From Hypericum androsaemum (lineage: Eukaryota > Streptophyta > Magnoliopsida > Malpighiales > Hypericaceae), in contig OZ023189.1 of the NCBI GenBank assembly GCA_963995505.1, positions 17,879,495-17,943,494 on the forward strand: a stretch of 64,000 nucleotides of DNA. Reading direction: 5' to 3'. The notes beneath the pieces are model-generated. The model ran no database searches. It had not been told where the DNA came from and was given only the letters and a program-made list of their open reading frames with translations. The stretch's first letter is position 1, and each line of letters begins with the position of its first letter. The position numbers were made by a program, and so were the translations under genes. This document shows, piece by piece, positions 9,620-20,879 of the stretch.

Positions 9620-12487
9620 TCAAGGAGCACTTGTAGCCATGAGGGACAAAAGAACATCCTGCCTATGCAAATCAGCTACTTGACTGCTCCATAAAGACCA
9701 TTCAGAAAAGCATCTCTCAATAGCAAGGATCAACCGGTTGAAAATAACAATGCCCTCATCGAAGATAATATGATTACGAAGCTTCCAAATATTCCAACAA
9801 ACCACCGCAAAAAGGATGTACCAAAAATTCTTCAAGGGGCGGCCGTGTACAAGACCAACCCAAGCATCCAAGCTGCCCAACAGCGAACCACAAGAACACC
9901 AACTAATACCAAGGAGCTTGGCAAAATGGTTCCACACCCGAACAGAGAAAGAGCAATGGAGCAAAATGTGGCTGGAGGACTCCGAATTCAGATTGCAAAG
10001 GACGCACGAAGAGCTGCCATGGCCAATAAGGCCAATTCTCGCAAGGTTGTCTCTAGTCTTGATCTTGCCCTGCAAAGCCATCCACAAAAAACAGCTAACT
10101 TTCAAAGGAATAAGACGAATCATACCTTTCTGAAGCACCTTAGGAGCCGAGATCGAAAAGCCATTAAACATAGAAGAGTAAAGAATCTTGGTAGAGAAAC
10201 CACCGGAAGGGTCTGGCAGCCACGAATAACCATCCGAACAGGTAGAGCCAAAGCTACGAGGCAGAACGTTAATGATACGATAGAGATCCTCTAAAAGATC
10301 TTGTTCACCAATCCGCAATTCACGTCGCCAAGATAGGGACCAAACCCACCGGGACTCAAGCCAATGACCACAGCAGCTAATAACATCGTCTTTGTTAAGG
10401 CTCGTACGAAAAAGTCTCGGGAAGGCCAGGCATAAAGGAGTAACGGTCGCTAAAGGATCCTTCCAGAAAAGCACATTATTACCGGATCTCAAAGAAACAC
10501 CAATATTGCTGGAGAAATCTTTTGCAATGGGAACATCCGAGACAGCAAGTTTCCAGATATTAAGCCACACACCATTTCGGCGAGCGTTACCGGAGACTTT
10601 AGACAGTGGGAAAACTAAAGCAGAATCAGGCGGACCATGAATTGCAGAGATAACTTTCACCCAAAGAGCCTCAGGCTCGTTAATGAAACGCCAAATCCAT
10701 TTAAGCAGGAGAGCCTCATTTTTTAGATCAATACTAGGTATGCCTAGACCACCGCACTCCACAGGGAGACAAGCATGGCACCAAGGGACAAAGGAAAGAC
10801 AGTGCTTGGAAGCATCACCTCCCCAAAGAAATCGCCGAAACTTGCCCTCAATAATATGACGAACACCAGTAGGGATCTGAAATAGGGACATGAAGTAAAT
10901 AGGCAGGTTAGAGAGAACCGCCTTCACCATAGTAACTCTTCCCCCAATTGAGAGGAGACTCCCCTTCCAAGAGGCGAGACGGTTGTCCAAAGTCTGAAGA
11001 ACAGGTTCCCAAACCGCCTTTCCCTTCAGTGAAGAACCGATCGGAAAACCTAAAAACTTTAAAGGTAATGCCTGCATCTTGCAACCCCAACTATTAGTGA
11101 TTTCAGAGAGCCAAATGTTGTCTGTATTGAGTCCAGTAATAGAGCACTTTTCAAAATTGAGAGAGAGCCCGGAGACCAATGAGAAGAGTGCCAGCAAATA
11201 TTTAAGATTCTTCAGACTCGTAGAGCAGGCATTCGAGAAGAGAAGGGTGTCATCAGCATACTGCAACATACAGAGGCTGCCAAAATTACCCGGGAGACGA
11301 ATCCCACTAATCAAACCTGAACTCTCGGCCTTTAGAATAATACGGCGAAGGCCTTCCGCCACCATAAGAAAAAGGTAGCGCGAGAGAGGGTCGCCCTGAC
11401 GCAACCCCCTCTCCATGCGGAAAAGCCCCGTCGGAGAACCGTTAATGAGAACCGAAGCAGAAGTGCCTCTAATGCAACTCGATACCCAAACTCTCCAACG
11501 AGAACCAAAGCCCATAGCGATGAGTAATTCTTCAATGTAATCCCAAGAGACACAGTCAAAGGCCTTTTTAAAATTGAGCTTTACTAGAACACCAGGAGAC
11601 CTTGATTTCTTCAAGAAGGAAATAACCTCGCTGCAAATGAGAGCACCATCTGTAATTTGACGCCCTTCAAGGAAAGCAGACTGCTCAGAACCAATCACCT
11701 GGCCAATGACACCGCAAAGTCGCAATGATAAAATCTTCGATATGATCTTATAAAGGCTCCCAATGAGAGAGATAGGTCTGAAATCAGCAAAATTCTTAGA
11801 GCCATGCTTCTTTGGGATCAAGGACACAAAAGACACTTTAACCTCTACCGGAAGGGTCGGATAGCTGAAAAAACTAATCACAAAATCACAAACGTCAGTA
11901 GCCACAATATCCCAACACCCCTTGAAGAAAGAGAAACAGTAACCATCTGGACCTGGGGCTTTATCAGAATCACAGGCCCAAACAGCAGCTTTAACCTCCT
12001 CAAAAGAAGGAAGGCGATCAAGGGCTGAAGCTGCATCACTACTGATTTTATCAAAGAGATCACGATCAATAGTGGGCCTTTTCCAAGTGACCTCCTTAAA
12101 CTGGTTTTCAAAATAGATTTTAGCCGCACGCTTGATCCCATCAGGGTCCGAAAAAGTGACACCACCATACCGAATTTCACCAATAAAGTTAGTCTTAGAG
12201 CGAATTTTGGAAGCTGCATGGAAAAACTTGGTGTTGCGATCCCCATCTTTGCCCCAAGAGAGACGGGACCGCTGACGCCACATAGAATCAACCAGTCGAT
12301 GCTTGAACCATAAATCATTTTGAGCAGAGGTGCGACGTATCGCTTGCGTCTCGGAGAGAACAGCCACTTCTTCAAGCCTGTCAAGCTCATCTATCTCCTC
12401 GCCAAGTGCCTGAACCTCCTCTTCCAGCTCATTGAGAGGCAAGGGGTGCCATTTACGAAGCTCGGCCTTCAGGAGCTTTAGCTTCAA
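9620..12487 (-). CDS. LINE ORF2 fragment: reverse transcriptase and zf-RVT
   Basis: A 955-codon uninterrupted frame. It begins in the linker that normally follows the endonuclease (LKAELRKWH..., FKHRLVDSMWRQRSRLSWGKDGDRNTKFFH), then the RT domain (KAPGPDGY near residue 178; FRPISLI; KLNFKKAFDCVSW near 303-314; GLRQGDPLS; QYADDTLLF with YADD at 410-413), and a C-terminal zf-RVT (CVLC...HILLHC, about residues 830-850). Motif A normally reads KLDFEKAFD; here the first Asp, a metal-binding catalytic residue, is Asn (codon 11575-11573). The first codon I use is TTG, but the frame is open further upstream and overlaps the ORF1 stop by a few bases, so no authentic start exists. No RNase H domain follows. 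As written it should be RT-dead. Confidence 0.85.
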   Translation of the reverse strand: MKLKLLKAELRKWHPLPLNELEEEVQALGEEIDELDRLEEVAVLSETQAIRRTSAQNDLWFKHRLVDSMWRQRSRLSWGKDGDRNTKFFHAASKIRSKTNFIGEIRYGGVTFSDPDGIKRAAKIYFENQFKEVTWKRPTIDRDLFDKISSDAASALDRLPSFEEVKAAVWACDSDKAPGPDGYCFSFFKGCWDIVATDVCDFVISFFSYPTLPVEVKVSFVSLIPKKHGSKNFADFRPISLIGSLYKIISKILSLRLCGVIGQVIGSEQSAFLEGRQITDGALICSEVISFLKKSRSPGVLVKLNFKKAFDCVSWDYIEELLIAMGFGSRWRVWVSSCIRGTSASVLINGSPTGLFRMERGLRQGDPLSRYLFLMVAEGLRRIILKAESSGLISGIRLPGNFGSLCMLQYADDTLLFSNACSTSLKNLKYLLALFSLVSGLSLNFEKCSITGLNTDNIWLSEITNSWGCKMQALPLKFLGFPIGSSLKGKAVWEPVLQTLDNRLASWKGSLLSIGGRVTMVKAVLSNLPIYFMSLFQIPTGVRHIIEGKFRRFLWGGDASKHCLSFVPWCHACLPVECGGLGIPSIDLKNEALLLKWIWRFINEPEALWVKVISAIHGPPDSALVFPLSKVSGNARRNGVWLNIWKLAVSDVPIAKDFSSNIGVSLRSGNNVLFWKDPLATVTPLCLAFPRLFRTSLNKDDVISCCGHWLESRWVWSLSWRRELRIGEQDLLEDLYRIINVLPRSFGSTCSDGYSWLPDPSGGFSTKILYSSMFNGFSISAPKVLQKGMIRLIPLKVSCFLWMALQGKIKTRDNLARIGLIGHGSSSCVLCNLNSESSSHILLHCSFSVRVWNHFAKLLGISWCSCGSLLGSLDAWVGLVHGRPLKNFWYILFAVVCWNIWKLRNHIIFDEGIVIFNRLILAIERCFSEWSLWSSQVADLHRQDVLLSLMATSAP

Positions 12488-13164
12488 AATAACCTTGTTC
12501 GACCCTGAAACCAGTCTAGGACTTCAGGGAAAGTCGAGCTTAGGAGCCTGGAGGCACCTGACTTATCAGCCAGATTCTTGAAGGTGATAAGAGCATGAGG
12601 ACCACCGAGAGGCCGGACATCAGCAACCGGAACCTTCAGCTCGCCAAGAGATTCACGTAGCGTGAGGATCTGCTTGACATGAGAGACTTTGAGAATGGAG
12701 CTCCGGAGAAGTCGGTCATCAACCGTCGGGGGAGAGAAGACCATGGGAGCAAGTGAAGGGGTAGAGGCAGAGGCAAAAGGTGCCACTCTTTTAGGGACTC
12801 CAAGAGCCGAAACAAAGGACTTATCAGATCTGAGGCCAGCATCCGAGGCAAAACCATTAGGGCGGGGTTTGACAGCCGGAGGACCCCGAGCATTTTTGGA
12901 GGACTTCTCAAAATGAGCAGCATCAACTAAGATCCTTCGCTGGCCGACCCAAGACCCATGAAGCTCCTTGATGGCGTTGAGACAGTCCTGGCCAGGAGGC
13001 ACCCGAACAAAGCCAAACCTGGAATTGCGCTTTGAGAGCTTGACTGGTACATAAGCATCGAGGACTTTGCAGACTTTGGAGAAAAGATGCTTGAGGTCTT
13101 CGCTGCACCACTGTCTAGGAAGAAAGTCAGCAAACAAGGTTACAGAAGAAGAGGATGAAGCCAT
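12484..13164 (-). CDS. LINE ORF1 fragment with RRM domain
   Basis: A 226-codon frame starting MASSSSSVTLFADFLP. Residues about 7-85 form an RNA recognition motif: LFADFLP (RNP2-like) and SRFGFVRV (RNP1), as in ORF1 proteins of many plant L1 elements, which coat the element RNA. A basic, Ser/Pro-rich linker follows, then a conserved ORF1 segment (VADVRPLGGPHALITF, VLDWFQG). The normal C-terminal zinc knuckle is missing; the frame ends in TGA at 12486-12484 where it has been joined to the post-endonuclease part of ORF2. The join is the deletion breakpoint. Confidence 0.8.
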   Translation of the reverse strand: MASSSSSVTLFADFLPRQWCSEDLKHLFSKVCKVLDAYVPVKLSKRNSRFGFVRVPPGQDCLNAIKELHGSWVGQRRILVDAAHFEKSSKNARGPPAVKPRPNGFASDAGLRSDKSFVSALGVPKRVAPFASASTPSLAPMVFSPPTVDDRLLRSSILKVSHVKQILTLRESLGELKVPVADVRPLGGPHALITFKNLADKSGASRLLSSTFPEVLDWFQGRTRLF

Positions 13165-13169
13165 CGGTT

Positions 13170-13455
13170 AAGGGGAGGAGAAGGGACGGGAGAGGGGTTT
13201 GGGAGAGGAGGAGGAGGAGGAGGGAACGGTTGAGGGACGGGAGGGGGATTTGGGAGAAGGAGTGAGGGTGGAGGGGGTTGGGAGAGGGACGGGACAGGGA
13301 TTTGGGAGAGGGATTTGGGAGAAGGGGCGGGAGAGGGATTTGGGAGAGGAGGGAGGGTAGAGGGATTGGTTGAGGAAGGTTACTGGATCAAGTATGGTGA
13401 AGGACGGCGGCGGCAAGGGGGTTCAAGGGAAGGGAAGGGGTTTTCTGGGAAGGGA
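13170..13455 (-). repeat. LINE 5' leader with GGGATTTGGGAGAGG repeats
   Basis: On the plus strand GGGAGAGG, GGGATTTGGGAGA and GGACGGGAGAGG recur in near-tandem fashion; on the LINE sense strand this is a C-rich leader (CTCCCAAATCCC). It lies directly before the ORF1 start and may contain the internal promoter. It is G-quadruplex-prone on the plus strand. Confidence 0.6.
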
Positions 13456-13627
13456 AGAGGAAGGGTTTCCATGTTAGCCCATCAAAAGAATGAACAATTG
13501 TAAAGGATTGTGTATCAATGCCTTCTCTCACATAGCATCTTTATTAAAAAAATCTAGGAGCCCCACTTATGGGAATTGGATAGTGATTTATGGAAAACAA
13601 TAACTATATATATATATGTACTCTCTT

Positions 13628-15435
13628 GCATAAAGAGCTCTACCTTTTTTTCCTTATCACTTTGAGTACTAACTCATTGTTAAAAATAGAATCACATATT
13701 TATTATGAAGAACAAGCACATCTTAGTAATGCATCCAATATAGAGAGGGACTCCTTGAAGTAGATATGGACTTGGGCACACACATAATAATACATGGGAT
13801 CTACTGAGAAAATTGATTGCCTCCTTACCCTATGCCAATATTAATATATGTCAGCCTCTCTATTATTGAAATTCCCCTTCTCCTGGAAAATAGGATGGAG
13901 TGTCGTCAAGAGCCCCTTTAATAGCCAGCTTTACCCGGAACTTCCAACACGTATTTGGTACTCTCGCTTACTCGGTCTCACATATTACAACGTGATTTGC
14001 GTCAAAATGCCATGTAAAAAAATGGTTATCTTGATGCGACTGATTTACCTACACCAAGAAGCAGGTAGTCCGTTGATGTTTTCTATGCAATTGACGATGA
14101 AGTCAAAGTTTATGCATACTTGGACATAATAAATTTCGTTTGATGGAGAATATTGAAATTATCATGATATCAATTTTAAATATGGTAAACTTATTTATAA
14201 TGTTAAGAAATCTGTAAATCAATTATCTTAAAATTTTTCTGTTAAATATGAAAAACCTAACAATGACGTACGTTCGAAAATTATTGGAGCAACTGACTAC
14301 AGTGATGTATTTTATTGTTTGATTTAAGGGACAAGGAAAGTGAAGGATGGGTCCGATTTGCCTTTGGTTGTGGTATAAGGTCATGTCTCTAAATAGACTT
14401 AATTACTAATGAAGTAGATGATGAGAAATAGGACCCACCCAGTGGAAGTAGCTTTCATCCTCTGCCTTGCACCCCACCAATTTGGCCAAAATTATTACAC
14501 CTAAGAGAACATCAATCTTACAATATAGTAGCATACAGTAAAAATTGACGGAGTTACGAGATTAACCCTGACGCGTGTAATACTCACATCGCTTTTCTGA
14601 AGTCGGTGTTAAATTCAAACCTCGGATTCGGGTCTCTTCAAATCAAACCACATTTCCTTAGTACGATGTCTACGGTTAAATTCAAGCCTCGTACGATGTC
14701 GGCACCTAAAGCAGAAAATGAAAAACGGAGGAGATCAGCATTCTGGAACTGCCTTTCCTTATTTTATATATAACCTTTGGTGTGTTCCATTATGTTAAAA
14801 CACCAAAATTAATCATCACAGATCAATTAGATGAACTCACATATAGTTGTCATACTTCAATAATTGAAAAAACTAAGATGCTCAAAATGGATAGGATAAG
14901 TTTGGATTTCTAGCGCTATTCGAAAACTCGAAACTAAATTAATTTGGTTCTGCTGCACTTTAATCGTGTGAATCGTGTGATTACTGATTACCTTTTACAC
15001 AGAGCCATCACATCATGGGCATCAACTGCTGCAGCCAAACAGATTTGGGAAACTCCGCCTGACGTCATATGCTACGTCATGTTTCTAATGTCAATGGCAA
15101 GAGGTGAAACGCGGAAGCATGCATGTGGATTAGGCTACGTAGCAGAGGCCGAGTTTCCCGCCATCCGTCACCGGCCTATAGTCAAGAGCCCAAAATTTTA
15201 GTACAGTAAAAATCAATTCCATCATGTGTGTCAATATATTTTTAGTGATTTAAATTTAAAATCTATTAATAAAAATCGAAGAACTTTTTTACTATTTTAT
15301 ACATAGAATGTTGTGGATGTAAAGATTTGGTAGTTGACATTTTGGGAGAATATATGGTCAAAGGGTCTCTTGCCTTGCACATTGGAGTTGTTGAGTGGGC
15401 CATTCTCCTGATCTTGAATGGGTGTAAATGGGGTA
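13628..15435. other. AT-rich intergenic DNA
   Basis: No convincing gene. A short stretch at 14030-14130 is somewhat less AT-rich and could be a decayed exon, but I do not recognise it. Confidence 0.4.
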
Positions 15436-15439
15436 GGAT

Positions 15440-16695
15440 ATAGGCCAGAAACATATTGATAGTAGATATTAGATAGTAGATAGCAGATTTATAGCAGATA
15501 GTAGATAATATATTGAAGAATATGTTTGGTAAAATCAACTAGCAGATAGCAGATTCGATTTAGCAGATTATATATTTTTGGTTAAATTAATTATTAATTT
15601 ATAAATTAAGCTTAAATAAATAATTTAATTTATTTGTTTAAATTAAAATAATAATAATTTAATATATTACTTATATCTATATATTTTCAAATAAATATTT
15701 TGATAAAGAACAAATGGTTAACTTATTGAATATATTAATTTCTAGGAGATAGGAATAATAATAAAATAAGAAGAACATGTCGTTTATTGTAGTAGATAAA
15801 TCAATATTTATTGCATCATCTTAAAAGAACATTGCATTATCAAATATTTCTTTTTAATCTTTGTAATGACATATAATTTATCCTAATTAATATTATTGCT
15901 GGGCTAAAGGAAAAATTTTAATCAATGTCGTTACCCTAATAAAAATCAGAAATAATTAAATAGAATTAATAATGAGCTCAATAATTTTTTAAACTAATAA
16001 GTGAAATAATTTTAATCTTAATCAACGTCGTACAATTATATATTCACTATGAAGATAAAATCAATATCAACTTAACATTAAAAAAAATATAATCTTACCT
16101 TGGAGGTTGGATGCTTCAAGGTTAGATAATGTCCTTCGCAACAAAACTTCAAATTCGTGAACCACCAAGCTATTATATTAATTAGCAAATAAAAAATTAT
16201 AAAAAGCATAAAAATTAATAAAACAAAAAGAAAAAATAGCTATGGTTTCATCTTCTCTCGCCTGTGGAGAGTGAGTGAGGTCACGACACCTTTTTTTAAC
16301 ACCTAACTATTAGTATTTATATAATGAATGAGAAAAAATCTTAAGGATAAAAACTGATTGTAAATTTTAATCTCATCTTAATCTAATTTGAATTAGTAGT
16401 TAAAAGAAAATTTCTTAATATATGTTTAGTTAAATAGAATCTTTAATTTTTAAAATAATTTCTAAGAAAAAAATCTCTTAATATTTTAAACAGTAGTTAA
16501 AAGATCTCCTAATATTTATTTAATAGAATAAAAATTTTAATTATTTTCAGATAATTACAAAATAAACATAACTATTGAAACTACTCCTAAACTATTCGTA
16601 GATTATAATCTACTAATTTTACCAAACAGATAGATTGTGAATCTACTCTTAATCTACCAAATACTCTTAATCTATTAGTTTCCAAACGGAGCCAT
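15440..16695. mobile_element. putative AT-rich foldback element
   Basis: The two ends are imperfect inverted repeats: GATAGTAGATATTAGATAGTAGATAG ... GTTTGGTAAAAT (15456-15538) and ATTTTACCAAAC ... CTACTCTTAATCTACC ... CTATTAG (16616-16677). The outermost bases (GGCCAGAAAC versus GGCTCCGTTTGGAAAC in reverse complement) align only with a gap, and no clear target duplication was found. Interior is AT-rich with no coding potential. Confidence 0.5.
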
Positions 16696-16699
16696 AGAT

Positions 16700-18080
16700 T
16701 TTTTAACAACCAAAATATAATTAGTCGGAAAATCGAGAAAGTTTTAATGTCAACCTCGGAGGATCAGAAGTCATATTTGGAGACCGTCTGTTTGGAAAAT
16801 TAAGCTAGGAAAGGAGTACGAAAGGAGGCAAGGGGATTGGGTTTTCTTTAGTTTAGCGGTGATAGTTTATGTATATTTGAATTGTCAATAAAACTAGTGT
16901 CCTATTGATATTTAAACAAGTTTACCAATTTTTCAAAATAAAAATATGAATCCCCCTCTAATTTTTTATACTAAAGAAATTTCTGTCACCGAAATAATAC
17001 ATTTTAAACTACAATATTTGTATACAGTAGCATCATAATTGAACTTTAACCAATCCTCTGCTTTATTCATTCCGAGTTAAATGATTGATCAATATCTTAT
17101 AAATTTATCAAAACTATTTGTTTTGTATACAGGTCCAAGAAAATATTTTTTTTCCAAAGAATATCAATTTATCATAAAGTATTAATTTTTCCCTGCTTTT
17201 ATATGGCCCCCGCTAAAATTTATGTTTTGTCCCCACAAAATCTTTACTTTTATAACTAAAATCCCCAAAACAACTAGTATACTTTCTCAGTTTTTTCGGT
17301 TAGATGATCTCCTCCACCTATGCCACTCTTTAGACTATGGATTGACTTTGGTCGTCTATTTGATAGTTTTGTTATGTGTGTACGTATTTTTTACTTATTT
17401 TTATAACTCGGTAAATTATGGATTAGTTTCGCGCCACCCTTCTAAAAAAATCACTTAAATTAACCAATCATAACTTAACTAAAAAATTTTGAATTCGAAC
17501 TATTAAAAATATAATAATGTTAAATACTAGTTGCTAGACTTGACAATTTTTAAAAATTTTACATGGTTTAAATTTGAATTAATCGGTCCAATAAATATCC
17601 AGATAAATATTCGTATATAACCCAAAAAATCTATTATTGGTTTATTACCAGTCACTACCAGCCTACCAGGCATAATATAGAATTAGAACGCAGTTGCTAG
17701 TTGCTGACCAGAGTCCCGTTCGACGCCGTTTTTGTGGTGCACCGGGACACGCCCACTTGGCGGCCATGTCAGGTGGGCCCCTCCTCCCATTTCCCCAAAA
17801 TTTTAAATTAAAAAAATAGAACACAAAGGGGAACAAGGAGGAAAATAAGCTTATAATTTTGCTTGTTTTATACACATGTTATCCTGATCCCACTATTTTT
17901 AAGGGTTACAAGAATTTCCGAAGATGACACATTTTGATATTACTCTAGCTCCTAAAAAAAAGTTTGATTTCAAAATTCTAATAAAATTCAATTATTACTT
18001 ATTAGTACGTATATCATGGCTCCCCAAATATTTTGATACCATTATACGTTATTAAAAATTTGAACTCCTAACCGGATAAA
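16700..18080. other. AT-rich intergenic DNA upstream of bHLH gene
   Basis: No gene recognised. Contains the upstream region of the bHLH gene. Confidence 0.5.
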
Positions 18081-18087
18081 AAGAAAC

Positions 18088-18096
18088 TTATAAATA
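18088..18096 (+). promoter_or_regulatory. TATA box of the bHLH gene
   Basis: TTATAAATA lies about 150 bp before the start codon, followed by a CT-rich leader (18186-18212) typical of plant 5' UTRs. Confidence 0.5.
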
Positions 18097-18241
18097 AAGC
18101 CCATGACCCAACCCGGACGAGACGACCACTAGTTGTCAGATTCCGACCAACCCATATCTATTATTATCCCCTTCCTTCACTCAAACTCTCTCTCATTTCT
18201 TCTCTCTCTTCCAAACCACATAAGCTTACGAGCAAGCAGTT

Positions 18242-20649
18242 ATGAACGGGAGCGGGGTCGCTACTACTACGACGTCATCGTTGGAGATGATGCTAGTCAA
18301 CTGTACGGACATGACGGTCCTGGAGAGGCAGCGGGCTCGCTTCAAATGGCAGCACCTCCTACATCATCATCAGCAGCAGCAGCTCGAGGAAGAGATGGCC
18401 GCGGCGGATGGCGGAGGGCTCTACGGTAGTGACGGCGGCGGGTTGCTGGCCGAGGTGGTGGCGGCCCGGCCGAGGAAGCCCGACCCGGTTGGGTGGCCCG
18501 AGATGGGCGGGTACGAGTATGATGCTGGTGAGAAGAGTGGCTTCGACTACAATGGTGAAGCGAATTACTCTGTTTCAAGGACTTCAAGCTCCTCCCTGCC
18601 CGCCGCCGCCGCGGCAGGGCAGGTGGTTGTTCCGGTGGAGGAGATGGTTCCCGTGGTCGGAGTCGAGAGAGAAGGTTCCAAGAAGAGGAAGGCTAATGAT
18701 AAGGTATATATCAATTAGTGATAATCGCTAGTTTTTTTTAAGTCGATCAATTGTCGAACTCTATTCTTTTTACATTCGTAAGACTTGGATCAGCTTCCGT
18801 TGGTATGATCAGTAGCTTTAAAGTTGTCGACTTTAGAATGTGAACTTGGTTTCTGTCTAGTAAAGCTCAAGTCTTTAAGTTGAATTACCTCTGCTTTTCA
18901 AAAATTAAGTAGAAGGGTTGGACTGTTATTCTTTTCCTTGGAAAAATATCACAGTTTTCTGATCTGGGTGAGTGGTGGATGTGTTCATCTTAGGTTGTTG
19001 GTGAAGAGGATTCGAGGGACAAGAGGAGCAAAGGAGGTTGGGGAGAGGATGGAGAGTCCAAGATCACAGGCAAGAGCAGTAAAAAAGGCAGCAACAATGC
19101 ACCGAAGAAGGAAAATTCAGCTGAGACTTCAAAGGACAACAACTCGAAAGTAACCGAGGTCCAGAAGCCTGATTACATCCATGTCCGGGCGCGGCGCGGC
19201 CAGGCCACTGACAGCCACAGCTTGGCTGAAAGGGCGAGTCTTTGCTGTTGCCTTCCCCTTGTTAAGTGGCCTATTGGAACAACAAGTGACATGGTTTTGT
19301 TGTGATGCAGGTGAGGAGGGAAAAGATCAGTGAGAGAATGAAGTATTTGCAAGATTTGGTGCCAGGGTGCAACAAGATTACTGGGAAGGCAGGAATGCTT
19401 GATGAAATTATTAATTATGTTCAGTCACTTCAGAGACAGGTTGAGGTAAATTATTCAAAATCCTGCCGGTTTTGCATTAACTTGCTGTTAATTTCCTAGT
19501 CTAATGTCAAGTGGTTTCTTGGTACAGTTCTTATCGATGAAATTGGCTGCTTTAAATCCAAGAATTGACATCAATGTCGGCAGCTTATATCCCAAAGAGG
19601 TAAACTTTTAATACCCAGATGGCAAAGTTACCGCGTGGTCAATTAGTTTGAAGTGGTTACTTTGATCCGATGATGTTTCTACTCTCTGATTGTCCATTTA
19701 CCAACAGGGTTTTCCATCGAGTTCGACTGACTTCCCCGGGATTGGCATGTCACCGGAGATGACTAACGCCGCCTACCTCCAGCTTAATTCGTTGCAGCAA
19801 CAAATTGTTGCATGCTGCGGACTTGACGTAGGGATAAACACTCCTGATTTGGGACTTGGAAGAATTACTAGCGCCCCTGTATCAGTGCCTGAAGCTTTCA
19901 TCGACTCGACTTGCTTCAATGTAAAGTCTTCCGCCTCCTGAATTGTGGCCATTTCGTCTGCTTTAACATGAAATGTTTACTTGGTTTTCTCACACAATTC
20001 ATGCTTGTCTTGCAGCAACTCCATCCGACAGCGGGGTGGGACGCTGATCTACAAAATCTCTATAATGTAGCCTTTGATCAAGGAAGATCAACATCCTTTC
20101 CACCTCAGCCAGCATTTACAGGTGATTTGCTTTAATCGCTTTTGTGATTTATTTGGCTAAAAGATAACCCAAGTGGGTCTAAATTTCCACAGATTGAGAC
20201 CATTCAGAACCCCACTTTGTTAATGATATTTGCTTTGTGAAGGATATGGTCTGTGTGATTGATAATGGAGAAAGTTGGTTAGAGGGAACTGTCCACTCCA
20301 TCTTTTTCCCTTCTTTTCCCAACGACCTAAAGAACATCACATTATGTCTTTGGGAGAGATGAAGCGACCAGCGATACACGAGATTTTGACTCATCAAGAA
20401 CATGATTATGATCCTTACATATCACCTAATAGTTGCACTAAATGGGGCCCTATGCATAATTTGGATAAAAAGTAGCATGGTTTGTTGCTACCAGCAAAAG
20501 ATTTTGGTGATTATGATAGTTAATTTGGATTAAAGATCTTGATGAGGCTTTCGAGTCTCACAATAAATTAGGTGCAGAGTTTGTTAATCATACTGTGCCG
20601 ATTTGTGCAGGTCAAATTGATGCTGGGAATCTGAAGATGGAGCTGTGAC
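18242..20649 (+). CDS. bHLH transcription factor, subfamily XII (CIB1/bHLH63-like)
   Basis: Seven exons: 18242-18703, 18994-19233, 19311-19445, 19528-19599, 19708-19920, 20016-20121, 20612-20649, giving 421 residues with consistent phases. The N-terminus is acidic and low-complexity (His/Gln run, Ala run). The bHLH lies about residues 220-285: [24 protein letters not shown], then [33 protein letters not shown]. The E-box readers His229, Glu233 and Arg237 are present, so G-box/E-box binding is expected. The tail ([21 protein letters not shown]) resembles the cryptochrome-interacting CIB1/bHLH63/bHLH74 group, which act in growth and light responses; exact orthology is inference. Intron 2 starts GC instead of GT (AGG|GCGAGT at 19234). 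AATAAA for polyadenylation at 20815-20820. Confidence 0.88.
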
Positions 20650-20879
20650 AGATCAAAAAATCAAATTCACATGATTCTTGCAAGAGCTGTTGATTCCAGA
20701 TCAACTCTGACCTCGATTCTTCCCGTCGATACAAGATTCTTTTCCTTTTAACCATTCTCCAAGTACATAAAGCATATAGTAGTAGTTCTATGTATACTGC
20801 AACAAAATAGTATGAAATAAAATTAGTAGCCATTGACATGAGATCCTAAATGCACAAAGCAAATTGCATCAGAGTGATC

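Larger units (their letters stand above)
9292..13612 (-). mobile_element. L1-type LINE, minus strand, with target-site duplication
   Basis: The element carries a GC-rich 5' leader (13165-13455), an ORF1-type RRM frame, an RT frame, a 3' UTR (9300-9619) and a short A tail (A8 on the minus strand at 9299-9292). A perfect 15-bp target duplication TATATGTACTCTCTT lies at 9279-9293 and 13613-13627, although part of it is low-complexity. The endonuclease domain expected between ORF1 and RT is absent, so this is an internally deleted copy. Perfect duplications and long uninterrupted frames suggest a recent insertion. Confidence 0.85.

Noticed and set aside
9770..10294. 174-codon plus-strand frame
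   Set aside because: It is the antisense shadow of the LINE reverse transcriptase frame, which has clear RT motifs.
18342..18587. Minus-strand Arg/Pro-rich frame opposite bHLH exon 1
   Set aside because: Antisense shadow of a GC-rich exon.
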